A stretch of 64,000 bases of DNA from Exiguobacterium artemiae 255-15 (GCF_000019905.1 NC_010556.1:770001-834000); one strand, 5' to 3'. Positions 44,529 through 53,816 are shown, numbered from the stretch's first letter. Notes: generated from the letters alone by a model not told the origin. Program-made: numbers and translations.

Positions 44529-44650
44529 CCCTGTCATACCGGTAGATGAAAGGATAGGCAGCAGTCGCAACATGTACGGCGAAAGGTCGGAAGTTACGCT
44601 CTTGGAGTGGCGTGCAGGGCGCTACGTTGAATAGAGAAGGGAAAGTCCCG
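44529..44650 (+). other. 122-base leader between yqeG and yqeH
   Basis: An unusually long gap in an otherwise tightly packed operon. It holds a short open frame (ATG 44571 to TAG 44634, 20 codons) without a clear ribosome site. The yqeH ribosome site (GAAGGG) lies in a small GGGA/TCCC hairpin directly before the start. A leader function is possible but unproven. Confidence 0.3.
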
Positions 44651-45775
44651 ATGCGGCTCAACACACACATGGAAGAAATCAATTGCGCAGGCTGTGGTGT
44701 CGCGATCCAAACAGAGGATCCAAAAGCACCTGGTTATGCGCCTAAATCTGCACTTGACCGTGAAATGGTCATTTGCCAACGTTGTTTTAAACTAAAACAT
44801 TACAACCAAATTCAAGACGTCGCATTAACGGACGATGATTTTGTCAAAATCTTAGATGGAATCGGTCAAAAAGATGCATTAGTCGTTAAAATTGTCGATA
44901 TTTTTGATTTTAACGGAAGTTGGTTACCTGGATTACACCGGTTTGTCGGAAAAAATGATGTGTTGCTCGTCGGAAATAAAGCCGACCTGCTCCCGAAATC
45001 ACTTAATCCGAATCGTCTGATGAACTGGATGCGCCAAACATCAAAAGAACTTGGTCTGCGTCCGGTCGATGTCCATCTGATCAGTGCGAAAAAAGGACAC
45101 GGTGTGGATGAGTTGGCGGAAAAAATCGATTATTACCGTAAAGGACGCGACGTTTACGTCGTCGGCTGTACGAACGTCGGTAAATCGACATTGATTAACC
45201 AAGTCATCAAACGTTTCGGTGAAGAAGAAGAAGCTGTCATCACAGTCAGCCACTTCCCGGGAACGACACTTGATTTGATTGATATCCCGCTCGATGATAA
45301 CTGTAATCTGTACGACACACCGGGAATCATCAATCATCACCAAATGGCACATTATGTGGATGCAAGAGACTTGAAATTGATTACGCCGAAAAAAGAAATC
45401 AAACCGCAAGTCTTCCAAATTCATCCGCAACAAACGTTGTTCTTCGGTGGTCTGGCACGTCTTGACTACATGGAAGGCAACAAACGGTCATTCGTCATCT
45501 ATATGTCAAATGACTTAAAAGTACACCGGACGAAGCTCGACAAAGCAGACGATCTGTATGCGAATCATAACGGAGAATTGTTATCTCCGCCGAATGAAAA
45601 GACGCTTGAGATGCTTCCGCCGCTCGTTCGACACGAGTTCAGTCTACGCGACAACATGAAAACGGATATCGTTTTCAGTGGACTCGGTTGGGTGGCAGTT
45701 CACGGAAAAGGCGGACGAGTTGCTGCCTATGCACCAAAAGGTGTTGCTGTCTCCTTACGTGAGGCGCTTGTCTGA
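44651..45775 (+). CDS. yqeH: YqeH, circularly permuted ribosome biogenesis GTPase
   Basis: A 374-residue GTPase needed for 30S subunit assembly in Bacillus. The order of motifs is permuted (G4 NKAD, G5 SAKKGHG, G1 GCTNVGKST, G3 DTPG). It carries an N-terminal zinc finger (CAGCG and CQRC). I use the ATG at 44651; the frame is open further to a GTG at 44612, and a start at the MEE (44669) would match Bacillus YqeH length better, so the exact start is uncertain. It overlaps aroE by one base. Confidence 0.93.
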   Translation: MRLNTHMEEINCAGCGVAIQTEDPKAPGYAPKSALDREMVICQRCFKLKHYNQIQDVALTDDDFVKILDGIGQKDALVVKIVDIFDFNGSWLPGLHRFVGKNDVLLVGNKADLLPKSLNPNRLMNWMRQTSKELGLRPVDVHLISAKKGHGVDELAEKIDYYRKGRDVYVVGCTNVGKSTLINQVIKRFGEEEEAVITVSHFPGTTLDLIDIPLDDNCNLYDTPGIINHHQMAHYVDARDLKLITPKKEIKPQVFQIHPQQTLFFGGLARLDYMEGNKRSFVIYMSNDLKVHRTKLDKADDLYANHNGELLSPPNEKTLEMLPPLVRHEFSLRDNMKTDIVFSGLGWVAVHGKGGRVAAYAPKGVAVSLREALV

Positions 45776-46560
45776 TGCAATTTGCTGTCATCGGTCATCC
45801 GATTGCCCATTCACTTTCACCCATGTTGCACGAAACATGGCTGAAAGCGGCTGGGCTTTTCGGTTGTTATACTACGTTAGATGTCGAAGGGGACGGGCTG
45901 GAAGCGTTCGTTCAGAAGGTAAGAAAACGGCAGTTTGATGGAATCAATGTGACGATTCCACATAAGTCGGCCATCATTCCTTTTCTTGATCGTCTGGAGC
46001 CGGCAGCAGCCCGCGCCGGTGCCGTCAATACCGTCTACTGGGACGGGGAGGAACTGGTCGGTGCCAATACAGACGGCACCGGGTTTGCCCGTGCCCTTGC
46101 GACATGGACGAATGCGAAAAACAGTTTAGTGATTGGAGCAGGCGGAGCAGCCCGCGGAATTATTCCGATGCTTCCCGGTCATGTTACTGTCATGAACCGG
46201 ACGAATCAGACGGCTGAACAGGTGGCTGCTGAATTCGGACAATCTGCTGTTCCGTGGTCAAGGACGCTTGATTTGACGCCATATGATGTCATCATCAATA
46301 CGACTTCTGTCGGAATGGCTCCTGCCATCGATCAGACACCAATTGAATTGACAGCGACGACAGCCTTGATTTGTGATATTATTTATCGACCGACCCCGAC
46401 CCGTCTTTTGCGGGAAGCGACCGCAAACGGGCTTGATACACTTGATGGTGTTTTAATGTTTGTACTACAAGCGGCTGAAGCATTTGAACGCTTCACCGGT
46501 CATAAACCTGACATCGCTCTCGGCGAGCAGGTGATTAGAAAGCAATTGGAGGAATCATAA
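45775..46560 (+). CDS. aroE: Shikimate dehydrogenase
   Basis: A 261-residue NADP-dependent enzyme that reduces 3-dehydroshikimate in aromatic amino acid synthesis. The substrate-binding SLSPMLH, catalytic Lys in NVTIPHK, Asp in GANTDGTGF and the Rossmann GAGGAARGI are all present. The start overlaps the yqeH stop by one base. Confidence 0.95.
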   Translation: MQFAVIGHPIAHSLSPMLHETWLKAAGLFGCYTTLDVEGDGLEAFVQKVRKRQFDGINVTIPHKSAIIPFLDRLEPAAARAGAVNTVYWDGEELVGANTDGTGFARALATWTNAKNSLVIGAGGAARGIIPMLPGHVTVMNRTNQTAEQVAAEFGQSAVPWSRTLDLTPYDVIINTTSVGMAPAIDQTPIELTATTALICDIIYRPTPTRLLREATANGLDTLDGVLMFVLQAAEAFERFTGHKPDIALGEQVIRKQLEES

Positions 46561-46561
46561 T

Positions 46562-46855
46562 ATGTTAACAGGTAAACAAAAACGGTATTTACGCGCAACG
46601 GCTCACGACTTAAGCCCGATTTTCCAAGTCGGAAAAAACGGTGTTGGTGAAGCGATGTGTGCAGACTTGATGGATGCACTCGAAAAACGTGAACTTTTGA
46701 AAGTACAAGTGCTTCAAAACTGTGCCGACGCTCCGAAAGATGTCGCGGCTGAGCTCGTTGACGGAACGAATGCAGAACTCGTTCAAGTCATCGGAAAAGT
46801 CATCGTTCTCTACAAGGAATCGAAAGAGAATAAGACACTTCAATTACCGCGATGA
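46562..46855 (+). CDS. yhbY: YhbY family RNA-binding protein (CRM domain)
   Basis: A 97-residue single CRM-domain protein, with GKNGVGE loop and the KRELLKVQVL strand, linked to large-subunit ribosome assembly (Bacillus YqeI). It starts 2 bases after aroE behind GGAGGA and overlaps nadD by four bases. Confidence 0.93.
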   Translation: MLTGKQKRYLRATAHDLSPIFQVGKNGVGEAMCADLMDALEKRELLKVQVLQNCADAPKDVAAELVDGTNAELVQVIGKVIVLYKESKENKTLQLPR

Positions 46856-47421
46856 AGATCGGTTTGATGGGCGGAACGTTTGATCCACCCCATATCGGTC
46901 ATCTGCTGATTGCCGAACAAGCGAAAGAGCAACTTCAACTGGATGCGGTCTGGTTTTTGCCGGCAAAACTGCCTCCGCACAAACAATCGACCGTGACGAG
47001 TGCGGCGAAACGTCTGGAACTTGTCCGAGCAGCCGTCCGGGACAATCAGGATTTTTCAGTATCGGAGATTGAGTTCGAACGGGAAACGAAATCGTACACG
47101 TTTGATACAATCCGGGAACTGAAGAGACGTTATCCCGAGCATGCATTCTTTTTCCTGATTGGTGCGGATTCATTAGTCAGTTTAGGGACATGGCACCGGT
47201 CGGAAAAGTTGTACAAGGAAATCGAGTTCGGGGCAGTCGCACGTCCGGGCAGTCGTTATCTGATTCCGGAAGGTGCGCGTGTCACAGCAGTCGATATGCC
47301 GTTGCTTGAAGTCTCTTCGACCGATATCCGGCAACGGGTGGCGAGAGGACGCAGTATTCGTTATCTCGTTCCGGAACCGGTCCGACAATTAATCGAGGAG
47401 TGGAACCTCTATGCGACTTGA
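46852..47421 (+). CDS. nadD: Nicotinate-nucleotide adenylyltransferase
   Basis: A 189-residue enzyme of NAD synthesis that adenylates nicotinate mononucleotide. It has the nucleotidyltransferase motifs GGTFDPPHIGH and SSTDIRQRV, and LPAKLPPHK for substrate binding. It overlaps yhbY (ATGA) and yqeK. Confidence 0.95.
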   Translation: MKIGLMGGTFDPPHIGHLLIAEQAKEQLQLDAVWFLPAKLPPHKQSTVTSAAKRLELVRAAVRDNQDFSVSEIEFERETKSYTFDTIRELKRRYPEHAFFFLIGADSLVSLGTWHRSEKLYKEIEFGAVARPGSRYLIPEGARVTAVDMPLLEVSSTDIRQRVARGRSIRYLVPEPVRQLIEEWNLYAT

Positions 47422-47986
47422 AGAAGCGAAACGAATCATTAAGGAAACATTGCCTGAAAAACGTTACATCCATACACTCGGTGTCGTCGAGACCGCCATT
47501 CAAATGGCACGACAATACGGAGTTCAAGAAGACAAGGCTGCTTTGGCAGCCATGCTGCACGATTATGCGAAATATCGGAATGTGTCCGAGATGCAACGTG
47601 TAGCAGTGGAACTTGGACTGGATGAATTACTCAATTATGATGAAGAATTATTGCATGCACCGGTCGGGGCAGAACTCGTCAAGCGGGAACTCGGGGTGGA
47701 AGACGCTGATATTTATCAAGCCATCGCCAACCATACGACGGGTGCTCCGAACATGCCGCTGCTCGATCAAGTCATTTTTGTCGCAGATGCGATTGAACCG
47801 AATCGTCATTATCCAGGTGTCGAACAGCTTCGGCAAATCGCGCAGGAAGATTTGACGCAAGCTGTCATCGCGACACTTGTTCAGACGATTTCATTTTTAT
47901 GCAAAAAACAAACAGTGATTTTTCCGTTGACGATTAAGACGTATAATGCGTTCGTGCCGGAAAAACGAAAGGGGACCGTCCTATGA
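47411..47986 (+). CDS. yqeK: YqeK, HD-domain dinucleoside tetraphosphatase
   Basis: A 191-residue HD hydrolase. Its metal site is AAMLHDYAKY, and a second His block is NHTTGAP. Bacillus YqeK-type proteins cleave Ap4A symmetrically to ADP, which is the expected role here. It starts after GAGGAGTGG within the end of nadD and overlaps rsfS by four bases. Confidence 0.93.
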   Translation: MRLEEAKRIIKETLPEKRYIHTLGVVETAIQMARQYGVQEDKAALAAMLHDYAKYRNVSEMQRVAVELGLDELLNYDEELLHAPVGAELVKRELGVEDADIYQAIANHTTGAPNMPLLDQVIFVADAIEPNRHYPGVEQLRQIAQEDLTQAVIATLVQTISFLCKKQTVIFPLTIKTYNAFVPEKRKGTVL

Positions 47987-48330
47987 CAGTCGAACAAGAA
48001 TTAAAATTAATCGTAAATGCAATTGATGATAAGCGTGCCGAGGACATCGTCGTACTCGACATGTCGAGCATTTCACCGATCGCGGATTACTTCGTAATTT
48101 GTGAAGGGAACTCGGAAAAACAAGTGCAAGCCATCGCGCGTGAAGTGAAAGAAGTCGCGCACAAAAATGAATTACCGATCAAACGACTAGAAGGAATGGA
48201 CGCGGCACGCTGGGTCCTCGCAGATCTTGAGAACGTTGTCGTTCATGTCTTCCACCGTGATGACCGTGATTACTACAACCTTGAGAAGCTCTGGGCAGAT
48301 GCTCCTAAAGTCGAAGTCGAGATTGACTAA
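47983..48330 (+). CDS. rsfS: Ribosomal silencing factor
   Basis: A 115-residue RsfS protein that binds L14 and blocks subunit joining under nutrient stress. It has the family blocks DYFVICEGNSEKQVQAIA and GMDAARWVLADLENVVVHVF. It is fused into the operon by 4-base and 1-base overlaps with its neighbours. Confidence 0.95.
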   Translation: MTVEQELKLIVNAIDDKRAEDIVVLDMSSISPIADYFVICEGNSEKQVQAIAREVKEVAHKNELPIKRLEGMDAARWVLADLENVVVHVFHRDDRDYYNLEKLWADAPKVEVEID

Positions 48331-49058
48331 TGGCGTACGAACAGTTTGCGTATGTCTATGACGAACTGATGCAAGACGTCCCGTATCCCGAATGGGTCGC
48401 GTGGGTACTTGAACAGGTCGAGCCCGGCAAGCGAATTGCGGATATCGGTTGCGGAACCGGAACGGCAACCTTGTTACTGGCTGACCATTATGAAGTCACC
48501 GGTGTCGACTTATCGGAAGAGATGCTTGAAATTGCCCAAGAAAAAGCAATGGAGACCAATCGGCACGTTGATTTTTGGGTACAGGACATGCGGGAACTGG
48601 AATTGCCGGAACCGGTGGATGCGATAACGATTTTATGTGATTCCTTGAATTACTTGCAGACGGAAGCAGATGTCAAACAGACGTTCGACAGTGCAGCACG
48701 TTTGTTGACGGACGGTGGAAAGTTGTTGTTTGATGTTCATTCCCCGTATAAAATGGAGACGTTATTTAACGGGAAAACATACGCCACCCATGCCGAGCAA
48801 AGTTCGTATATCTGGTTCGCAGATCCCGGTGAAGAACCGTTATCGGTTGTTCATGAACTGACCTTCTTTATTGAAGGCGAGGACGGCCGGTACGATCGTG
48901 TCGACGAGACACATCATCAACGGACATATCCGCCGGAACAATATATCACTTGGTTGCGCGAAGCAGGTTTTCGTGTATGTGCCGTAACCGGTGATTTTAA
49001 ATCCGATGCACCAACTGAAACAGCCGAACGTATTTTTTTCGTTGCTGAAAAAATATAA
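48330..49058 (+). CDS. yqeM: YqeM-like SAM-dependent methyltransferase
   Basis: A 242-residue class I methyltransferase with motif I IADIGCGTGTATL and acidic motif II VTGVDLSEEML. The substrate is unknown; it is conserved at this place in Bacillales. It shares one base with the rsfS stop and is the last gene before a terminator. Confidence 0.88.
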   Translation: MAYEQFAYVYDELMQDVPYPEWVAWVLEQVEPGKRIADIGCGTGTATLLLADHYEVTGVDLSEEMLEIAQEKAMETNRHVDFWVQDMRELELPEPVDAITILCDSLNYLQTEADVKQTFDSAARLLTDGGKLLFDVHSPYKMETLFNGKTYATHAEQSSYIWFADPGEEPLSVVHELTFFIEGEDGRYDRVDETHHQRTYPPEQYITWLREAGFRVCAVTGDFKSDAPTETAERIFFVAEKI

Positions 49059-49069
49059 AGGTCTCTAAC

Positions 49070-49100
49070 CATCAACGAATCTCATGTTGATGGTTTTTTT
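49070..49100 (+). terminator. Terminator after yqeM
   Basis: CCATCAAC pairs with GTTGATGG and is followed by seven T. Ends the yqeG-yqeM operon. Confidence 0.9.
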
Positions 49101-49192
49101 GACGTTGTTTTCGGGTGAACCGATGGATGATTGAATCAAAGGGAAGAATAAAGGCGGTCAGGAGAGGCACGTCACCGGATAATGAAGATTAG

Positions 49193-49239
49193 TCCTGTTC
49201 AGAAGCGACGGAAAGATTGATACAGTCGAAGGGACAGGA
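49193..49239 (+). promoter_or_regulatory. Possible hairpin occluding the comEA ribosome site
   Basis: TCCTGT (49193-49198) is complementary to ACAGGA (49234-49239), which overlaps the comEA Shine-Dalgarno ACAGGAGGG. Six pairs only, so weak evidence. No ComK box (AAAA-N5-TTTT pairs) was seen upstream. Confidence 0.25.
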
Positions 49240-49248
49240 GGGATATGG

Positions 49249-49866
49249 ATGACGATTCCACGTTTACAGCAAGTAGCAACGATCACGGTTGTTCTCTTAC
49301 TGCTCGTTATCTTATTTGTTCCGCTGCCTTCATGTTCGAACGAAGCATTGGTTGAAAAACCGGCAGTCGTTGAACGAGAACAGGAAGCACAGGCAGAAGA
49401 CCGTTCGGCGGATCAGACGCTCGTCCAGAAAAAAATCATGGTTGATATCAAAGGGGCGGTCAAGCGGCCCGGTCCATACAGTTTTCGACTCGGTGATCGC
49501 GTTCAAGATGCCATTAAACGAGCGGAAGTGACGGCGGAAGCGGACATCAAACAACTTAATCTAGCAGCACGTTTAATTGACGGTCAGGAAGTGATTGTTC
49601 CGACTAGAAAAAAGGCCAAGTCATCCAAGAAGGCGGCACCGGAAACTTCTGAACAGGCAGAAATTCCGAAAGGACTGCTCGATTTAAACGCAGCGACAGA
49701 AGAACAGCTGCTGGAAGTGCCGGGAATCGGTCCTGCTAAAGCCGGTGCGATTCTACAATACCGGGAAGAAAAAGGCGGTTTTGCAACGTATGAAAATCTT
49801 GGAGATGTAAAAGGTTTCGGACCAAAGACACTTGAAAATCTGAAAGCATATCTCATTGTCTACTGA
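49249..49866 (+). CDS. comEA: ComEA, competence DNA receptor
   Basis: A 205-residue membrane-anchored DNA-binding protein for transformation. It has one N-terminal helix (about 8-26), a charged linker, an SLBB-type domain (VDIKGAVKRPGPY), and a C-terminal helix-hairpin-helix DNA-binding domain (LLDLNAATEEQLLEVPGIGP; GPKTLENLKAY). The ATG at 49249 follows GGAGGG. It shares one base with comEC; comEB, which lies between them in Bacillus subtilis, is absent. Confidence 0.93.
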   Translation: MTIPRLQQVATITVVLLLLVILFVPLPSCSNEALVEKPAVVEREQEAQAEDRSADQTLVQKKIMVDIKGAVKRPGPYSFRLGDRVQDAIKRAEVTAEADIKQLNLAARLIDGQEVIVPTRKKAKSSKKAAPETSEQAEIPKGLLDLNAATEEQLLEVPGIGPAKAGAILQYREEKGGFATYENLGDVKGFGPKTLENLKAYLIVY

Positions 49867-52025
49867 TGCCGCTGTTTCCGTTGTTTTTTATGATCGGACT
49901 TATTGCCTTAAAGGAATCTCTGTGGCTGGTTGCAATCTGTTCAATGATTCTTATACTAAAGTCCTGGTCGATGTCGAGGTATTCTGTTTTGTCACTTTTA
50001 GGACTGACGGTCGTGTTTTTACTGAGTATGCCGACAGAACAGCCGCTTGCACCGATCACAGTCATCGATATTCTGGACGCGAAACAGAACGGGGACCGAA
50101 TCCGGTATCTCGCAAAATCTCATAATCAACAAATCGTTGTCGCCGCCACATTGGATGAAAAAACAGAGAGCGACTATGAACGGATCGGACAACGCTGTGA
50201 AGTCGAGTTGGAAGAACGGCCGGTGTTGCCGAGAGTGAATTTGGGCGGATTTGATGAAGCCCGTTGGATGCGCACCGAACAGTTACGGGGGAAATATGAG
50301 GTCGTGAAATGGGGCAAATGCACCGAAACTCCCGGATTGGGAGCGAACGGGCGGCGGATTCGCCAGCAGTGGATGACACGGATTGAACAACTTCCGGTCA
50401 AACAAGCGTTGTATGTGGAAGCTTTAGTGTTAGGCGAAGACCGCTTAATGGATCAGATGACGATGGAACGCTTTAAAAAGTTCGGACTCTTGCATGCAAT
50501 CGTCATCTCCGGTTCACATATTGCCTTTTTAATTTTGACGGTCTTGTGGTTCTTAAAAAAACTGCGGTTGACGCGGGAGCGGAGATTTGAATTTCTATTG
50601 TTGACTTTGCCGTTATATGGATGGTTGACAGAATGGAGTGCCCCGGTCACACGGGCGGTCTGTGTCGCGATGGTGTTGCTGTTTTGTCACCGGATCAACC
50701 GGCGGCCGGATCCTTTGTGGGTCGTCAGTTTGATTGGTGCGCTTCAATTGGCGATTTCGTATACATCTTTGTATGATGTCGGATTTCAACTGACTGTCGG
50801 ACTGACGATTTTTCTGCTCCTGTCCCGTAAGATGTGGGAAAAAATCAAACGTCCTTGGAACTGGCTGCTGATCAGCCTCTGGGCTCAAATCATGACAAGT
50901 CTTGTGTTGCAGCTGGCGCAACAAACGGAAGTTTCGTTGTGGTCGCCATTATTGAACATTCTTCTTGGCGGGTGGATAGAATGGGTGATTTTACCGCTGT
51001 CTTTCCTGGTCGGTACCGCGGTACTGATTCCATCGTCCGATAATCTGATTCGTCTGCATGGTCAGGCGACGTCTTTTCTCGATCAAGCATTGGCTTGGGC
51101 GGAAAAGCTGCCTGTCCCGACGGTTGCTGTTCATCTTTTTTCGTTACCCGTACTTCTGATCGGGACAGGAACCGTCCTTAGCGGCTGGTGGTTAGCCGAA
51201 CGAAGATGGTTCGGGCATCTGGTCCCGCTGGTCGGCCTGCTTGCAGCAAGCCTCTATATGGACCATCAGACGCCGGAGCGAATTACCTTTCTTGATGTCG
51301 GACAGGGAGACAGTACGGTCATTGAAAAAGCGGGGGAAACGTTTGTCATTGATACAGGAGGAGCGTTTTCCTTATCCATCCGTCCGCCGTTACGACCGTT
51401 TGATCCGGGAGGACAAATCGTTGCCCCGTTTTTACATACACGGGGAGAAACACACATTGAAGGATTGGTCGTCACACATGCGGATCATGATCATATCGGC
51501 GGATTGGTCGGTCTCTTGCGGAAGATTCAAGTAGACACGGTTTATATGGGACAGTTTGATAATCAAGATCCGAAACGGCGCGCATTGATTGATCAGATTG
51601 AAGCGACAGGAACACGGATTCAATTCATTCATTCGAGACAACGGATTCGTCCCTGGCTCGAAGTGGTGGCTCCGGCAACAAACGCAGAAGAAGAAAATGA
51701 CCGGTCGGTCGTATTGCTTGCCGATGTTGCGGGGAAGCGCGTTTTGCTGACGGGGGATGCCAGTATTGATCAAGAGGAGACGTGGTCCGTCCAGAAGGTC
51801 GATATTTTAAAAGCCGGTCATCATGGTTCGAAAACATCGACCGGAGAACAGCTTCTGCAGAAAACGGATCCGGATCTGGTTATCATTTCGGCAGGGCGGA
51901 ACAACCGGTATGGTCATCCTCATCCGGAAGTACTGGAACGAACAAGAGACCGGACCGTCATGCGGACCGATCAATCGGGAATGATAACTTGTTCTGCAAC
52001 GGGCTGTGAACCTATGCTAAAATAA
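49866..52025 (+). CDS. comEC: ComEC/Rec2, competence DNA channel
   Basis: A 719-residue protein that forms the membrane channel for incoming single-stranded DNA. It has N-terminal helices and an OB-like region, the competence domain (HAIVISGSHIAFLI), more helices, and a C-terminal metallo-beta-lactamase domain (FLDVGQGDSTV; THADHDHIGGL; LTGDAS; LKAGHHGSKTS) that may degrade the second strand. Slightly shorter than the Bacillus protein, no gap seen. A bidirectional terminator follows. Confidence 0.94.
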   Translation: MPLFPLFFMIGLIALKESLWLVAICSMILILKSWSMSRYSVLSLLGLTVVFLLSMPTEQPLAPITVIDILDAKQNGDRIRYLAKSHNQQIVVAATLDEKTESDYERIGQRCEVELEERPVLPRVNLGGFDEARWMRTEQLRGKYEVVKWGKCTETPGLGANGRRIRQQWMTRIEQLPVKQALYVEALVLGEDRLMDQMTMERFKKFGLLHAIVISGSHIAFLILTVLWFLKKLRLTRERRFEFLLLTLPLYGWLTEWSAPVTRAVCVAMVLLFCHRINRRPDPLWVVSLIGALQLAISYTSLYDVGFQLTVGLTIFLLLSRKMWEKIKRPWNWLLISLWAQIMTSLVLQLAQQTEVSLWSPLLNILLGGWIEWVILPLSFLVGTAVLIPSSDNLIRLHGQATSFLDQALAWAEKLPVPTVAVHLFSLPVLLIGTGTVLSGWWLAERRWFGHLVPLVGLLAASLYMDHQTPERITFLDVGQGDSTVIEKAGETFVIDTGGAFSLSIRPPLRPFDPGGQIVAPFLHTRGETHIEGLVVTHADHDHIGGLVGLLRKIQVDTVYMGQFDNQDPKRRALIDQIEATGTRIQFIHSRQRIRPWLEVVAPATNAEEENDRSVVLLADVAGKRVLLTGDASIDQEETWSVQKVDILKAGHHGSKTSTGEQLLQKTDPDLVIISAGRNNRYGHPHPEVLERTRDRTVMRTDQSGMITCSATGCEPMLK

Positions 52026-52057
52026 AAAACAGCAACCCCCCAAGGTTGCTGTTTTAT
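52026..52057. terminator. Bidirectional terminator between comEC and yqzM
   Basis: A 12-bp stem, AAAACAGCAACC (52026-52037) with GGTTGCTGTTTT (52044-52055), A/T-flanked on both sides and shared by two convergent genes. Confidence 0.85.
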
Positions 52058-52060
52058 TGA

Positions 52061-52222
52061 TTATAGGCTTAAGAATTTAATGACAACGCCAATGATGAAC
52101 AAGACTGCGAAAAAGCCGAACGATGCGCCAAAACCGACCGCTGAGTCAAGCGCGTCATTACGTTTTGACTGAATGTCGTTTTCAAACGCATTCTCACTTG
52201 GTGGACGTACTGAATGTGCCAT
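52061..52222 (-). CDS. yqzM: YqzM-like small membrane protein
   Basis: A 53-residue protein. Its N-terminal half contains ENDIQSKRNDALDSAVGF, and one C-terminal helix (FFAVLFIIGVVIKFL) closes it. It matches Bacillus YqzM in sequence pattern and in place (between comEC and holA, opposite strand). The ATG at 52222 lies eight bases after AGGGGG. Function unknown. Confidence 0.85.
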   Translation of the reverse strand: MAHSVRPPSENAFENDIQSKRNDALDSAVGFGASFGFFAVLFIIGVVIKFLSL

Positions 52223-52324
52223 GCTGCATTCCCCCTAAAAATAGATTCCGCTTCTAGTATAGCGGAATAAAAGAGGATTATCTATGATGAAGTTAAGAAC
52301 AAACTGTGAAATGTGGTGGGGAAG

Positions 52325-53326
52325 ATGAAAACACCTTGGCTTGTCAACGGAAAACTGGCGAACCTTTATTTATTATATGGAACGGAACGACATCTTTTGG
52401 AAGAATGGGAACGTGAAATCGTCAAAGCCGCTTTACCGGACGGTGAACGTTTTGACTACATGAAAATTGATTTAAACGACCAACCGCTCGACGCCGTCCT
52501 GGACGAAGCGGAAACCGTCCCTTTTTTAAGTGATTACCGTGTCGTCATTGCCAAACCGGCTACTTTTTTAACGGGTGCAAAGGATAAAAAAACACATAAT
52601 GTGGAACGGTTAGCCGAATACATCGTTCAACCTGCCGATTATGCAGTGGTCGTGTTGATCGTCGAGGCGGAGAAACTGGATGAGCGGAAAACAATCGTCA
52701 AACGGTTAAAGGACCGGGCTGTCATACTCGAGGCGAAGAAACCGACGACGGAAGAACTGTTTCGTTTCGTGATGGATGCTGTTAACGACAAAGGATACCG
52801 GATGGAGCGGCCGGCTATCGAACGATTGATTTTTTTGACGGGTGAGATGTGGGCGACACTGACACGTGAACTGGATAAACTCATGCTGTATGCCGGGGAT
52901 CATCCGACGATTGAACTGGAAGATGTTAATTTACTGGTGCCGCGGACGTTAGAGGATAATGTATTCCAATTGACGGATTATTTGATGAAGCGTCAGCTGG
53001 AACCGGCGATTCGTTTGATTCGGGATCTTGAAAAACAGGGACAGGAAGTTTTGGCATTACTCGGACTGATGGCACGCCAGTATCGGATGATGCTGTTGTC
53101 AAAACGTCTGGCGGAACAAGGATACGGGGAGCGGCAAATCGCGTCAAAAGTCGGAGCGCATCCTTATGCCATCAAACTGGCTTTACAGGCGGGGAAACGC
53201 TTTACGTTTGCGCAGCTGGAGCAGGCGTTGGTCGCCATTACGACGACGGATGAAGGGATGAAGACGGGCAGAGGAGACAAACGAATTTTGTTTGATGCCT
53301 TGATTGTGCGGCTCGCTACATTATAG
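52325..53326 (+). CDS. holA: DNA polymerase III subunit delta
   Basis: A 333-residue clamp-loader subunit that opens the sliding clamp. It has the N-terminal YLLYGTERHLLEEWE, FLSDYRVVIAKPATFL and the C-terminal collar helices (DLEKQGQEVLALLGLMARQYRMMLL). I chose the ATG at 52325 after GGTGGGG; GTG codons at 52313 and 52316 in the same frame are alternatives. It is conserved next to rpsT in Bacillales. Confidence 0.92.
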   Translation: MKTPWLVNGKLANLYLLYGTERHLLEEWEREIVKAALPDGERFDYMKIDLNDQPLDAVLDEAETVPFLSDYRVVIAKPATFLTGAKDKKTHNVERLAEYIVQPADYAVVVLIVEAEKLDERKTIVKRLKDRAVILEAKKPTTEELFRFVMDAVNDKGYRMERPAIERLIFLTGEMWATLTRELDKLMLYAGDHPTIELEDVNLLVPRTLEDNVFQLTDYLMKRQLEPAIRLIRDLEKQGQEVLALLGLMARQYRMMLLSKRLAEQGYGERQIASKVGAHPYAIKLALQAGKRFTFAQLEQALVAITTTDEGMKTGRGDKRILFDALIVRLATL

Positions 53327-53338
53327 GAGGCAAAACAG

Positions 53339-53770
53339 ATGGAGATTCGAATCATTCAAGCACCTGAAGTCATTTCACTTCGACATGAAGTATTGCGTCC
53401 GAACCAACCAATTGAGATGTGTACGTATCCGGACGATCAACGGGAAGGCACCTTTCACCTCGGAGGAATCAAGGACGGACACATCGTCGCAGTCGGTACT
53501 TTCATACAGCGTTCCCATGAGACTTATCCGGAATTGACCTATCAATTACGGGGGATGGCGACAAGTCCTGCTGTCCGTGGTGAAGGGTATGGAAAAGCAT
53601 TGTTGGAAGAGGCACGGAATCGACTGAAAGCACAAGGTGCAGACGGTTGGTGGTGTAACGCCCGACTCGTTGCCGTTCCTTTTTATGAGAGACTAGGTTT
53701 GACGGTGGCAAGCGAATCATTTGAGATTGAAGGAATTGGTCCGCATCATATCATGGTGGATCGTTTCTGA
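53339..53770 (+). CDS. GNAT family N-acetyltransferase
   Basis: A 143-residue acetyltransferase with the acetyl-CoA loop VRGEGYGKALL and the C-terminal NARLVAVPFYERLGL block of the ElaA/YjcF-like group. The substrate is unknown. The ATG follows TAGGAGG, 12 bases after holA, so it is probably cotranscribed. Confidence 0.88.
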   Translation: MEIRIIQAPEVISLRHEVLRPNQPIEMCTYPDDQREGTFHLGGIKDGHIVAVGTFIQRSHETYPELTYQLRGMATSPAVRGEGYGKALLEEARNRLKAQGADGWWCNARLVAVPFYERLGLTVASESFEIEGIGPHHIMVDRF

Positions 53771-53778
53771 GAAAAAGC

Positions 53779-53812
53779 AAAACCATCCGACAAGACCGTC
53801 GGATGGTTTTTA
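53779..53812 (+). terminator. Terminator after the GNAT gene
   Basis: A 13-bp stem, AAAACCATCCGAC (53779-53791) with GTCGGATGGTTTT (53798-53810). Another hairpin for the opposite strand follows directly. Confidence 0.9.
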
Positions 53813-53816
53813 AACA

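Noticed and set aside
44464-44779. Two - strand frames around the yqeG-yqeH gap
   Set aside because: They run antisense through conserved yqeG and yqeH codons and lack ribosome sites.
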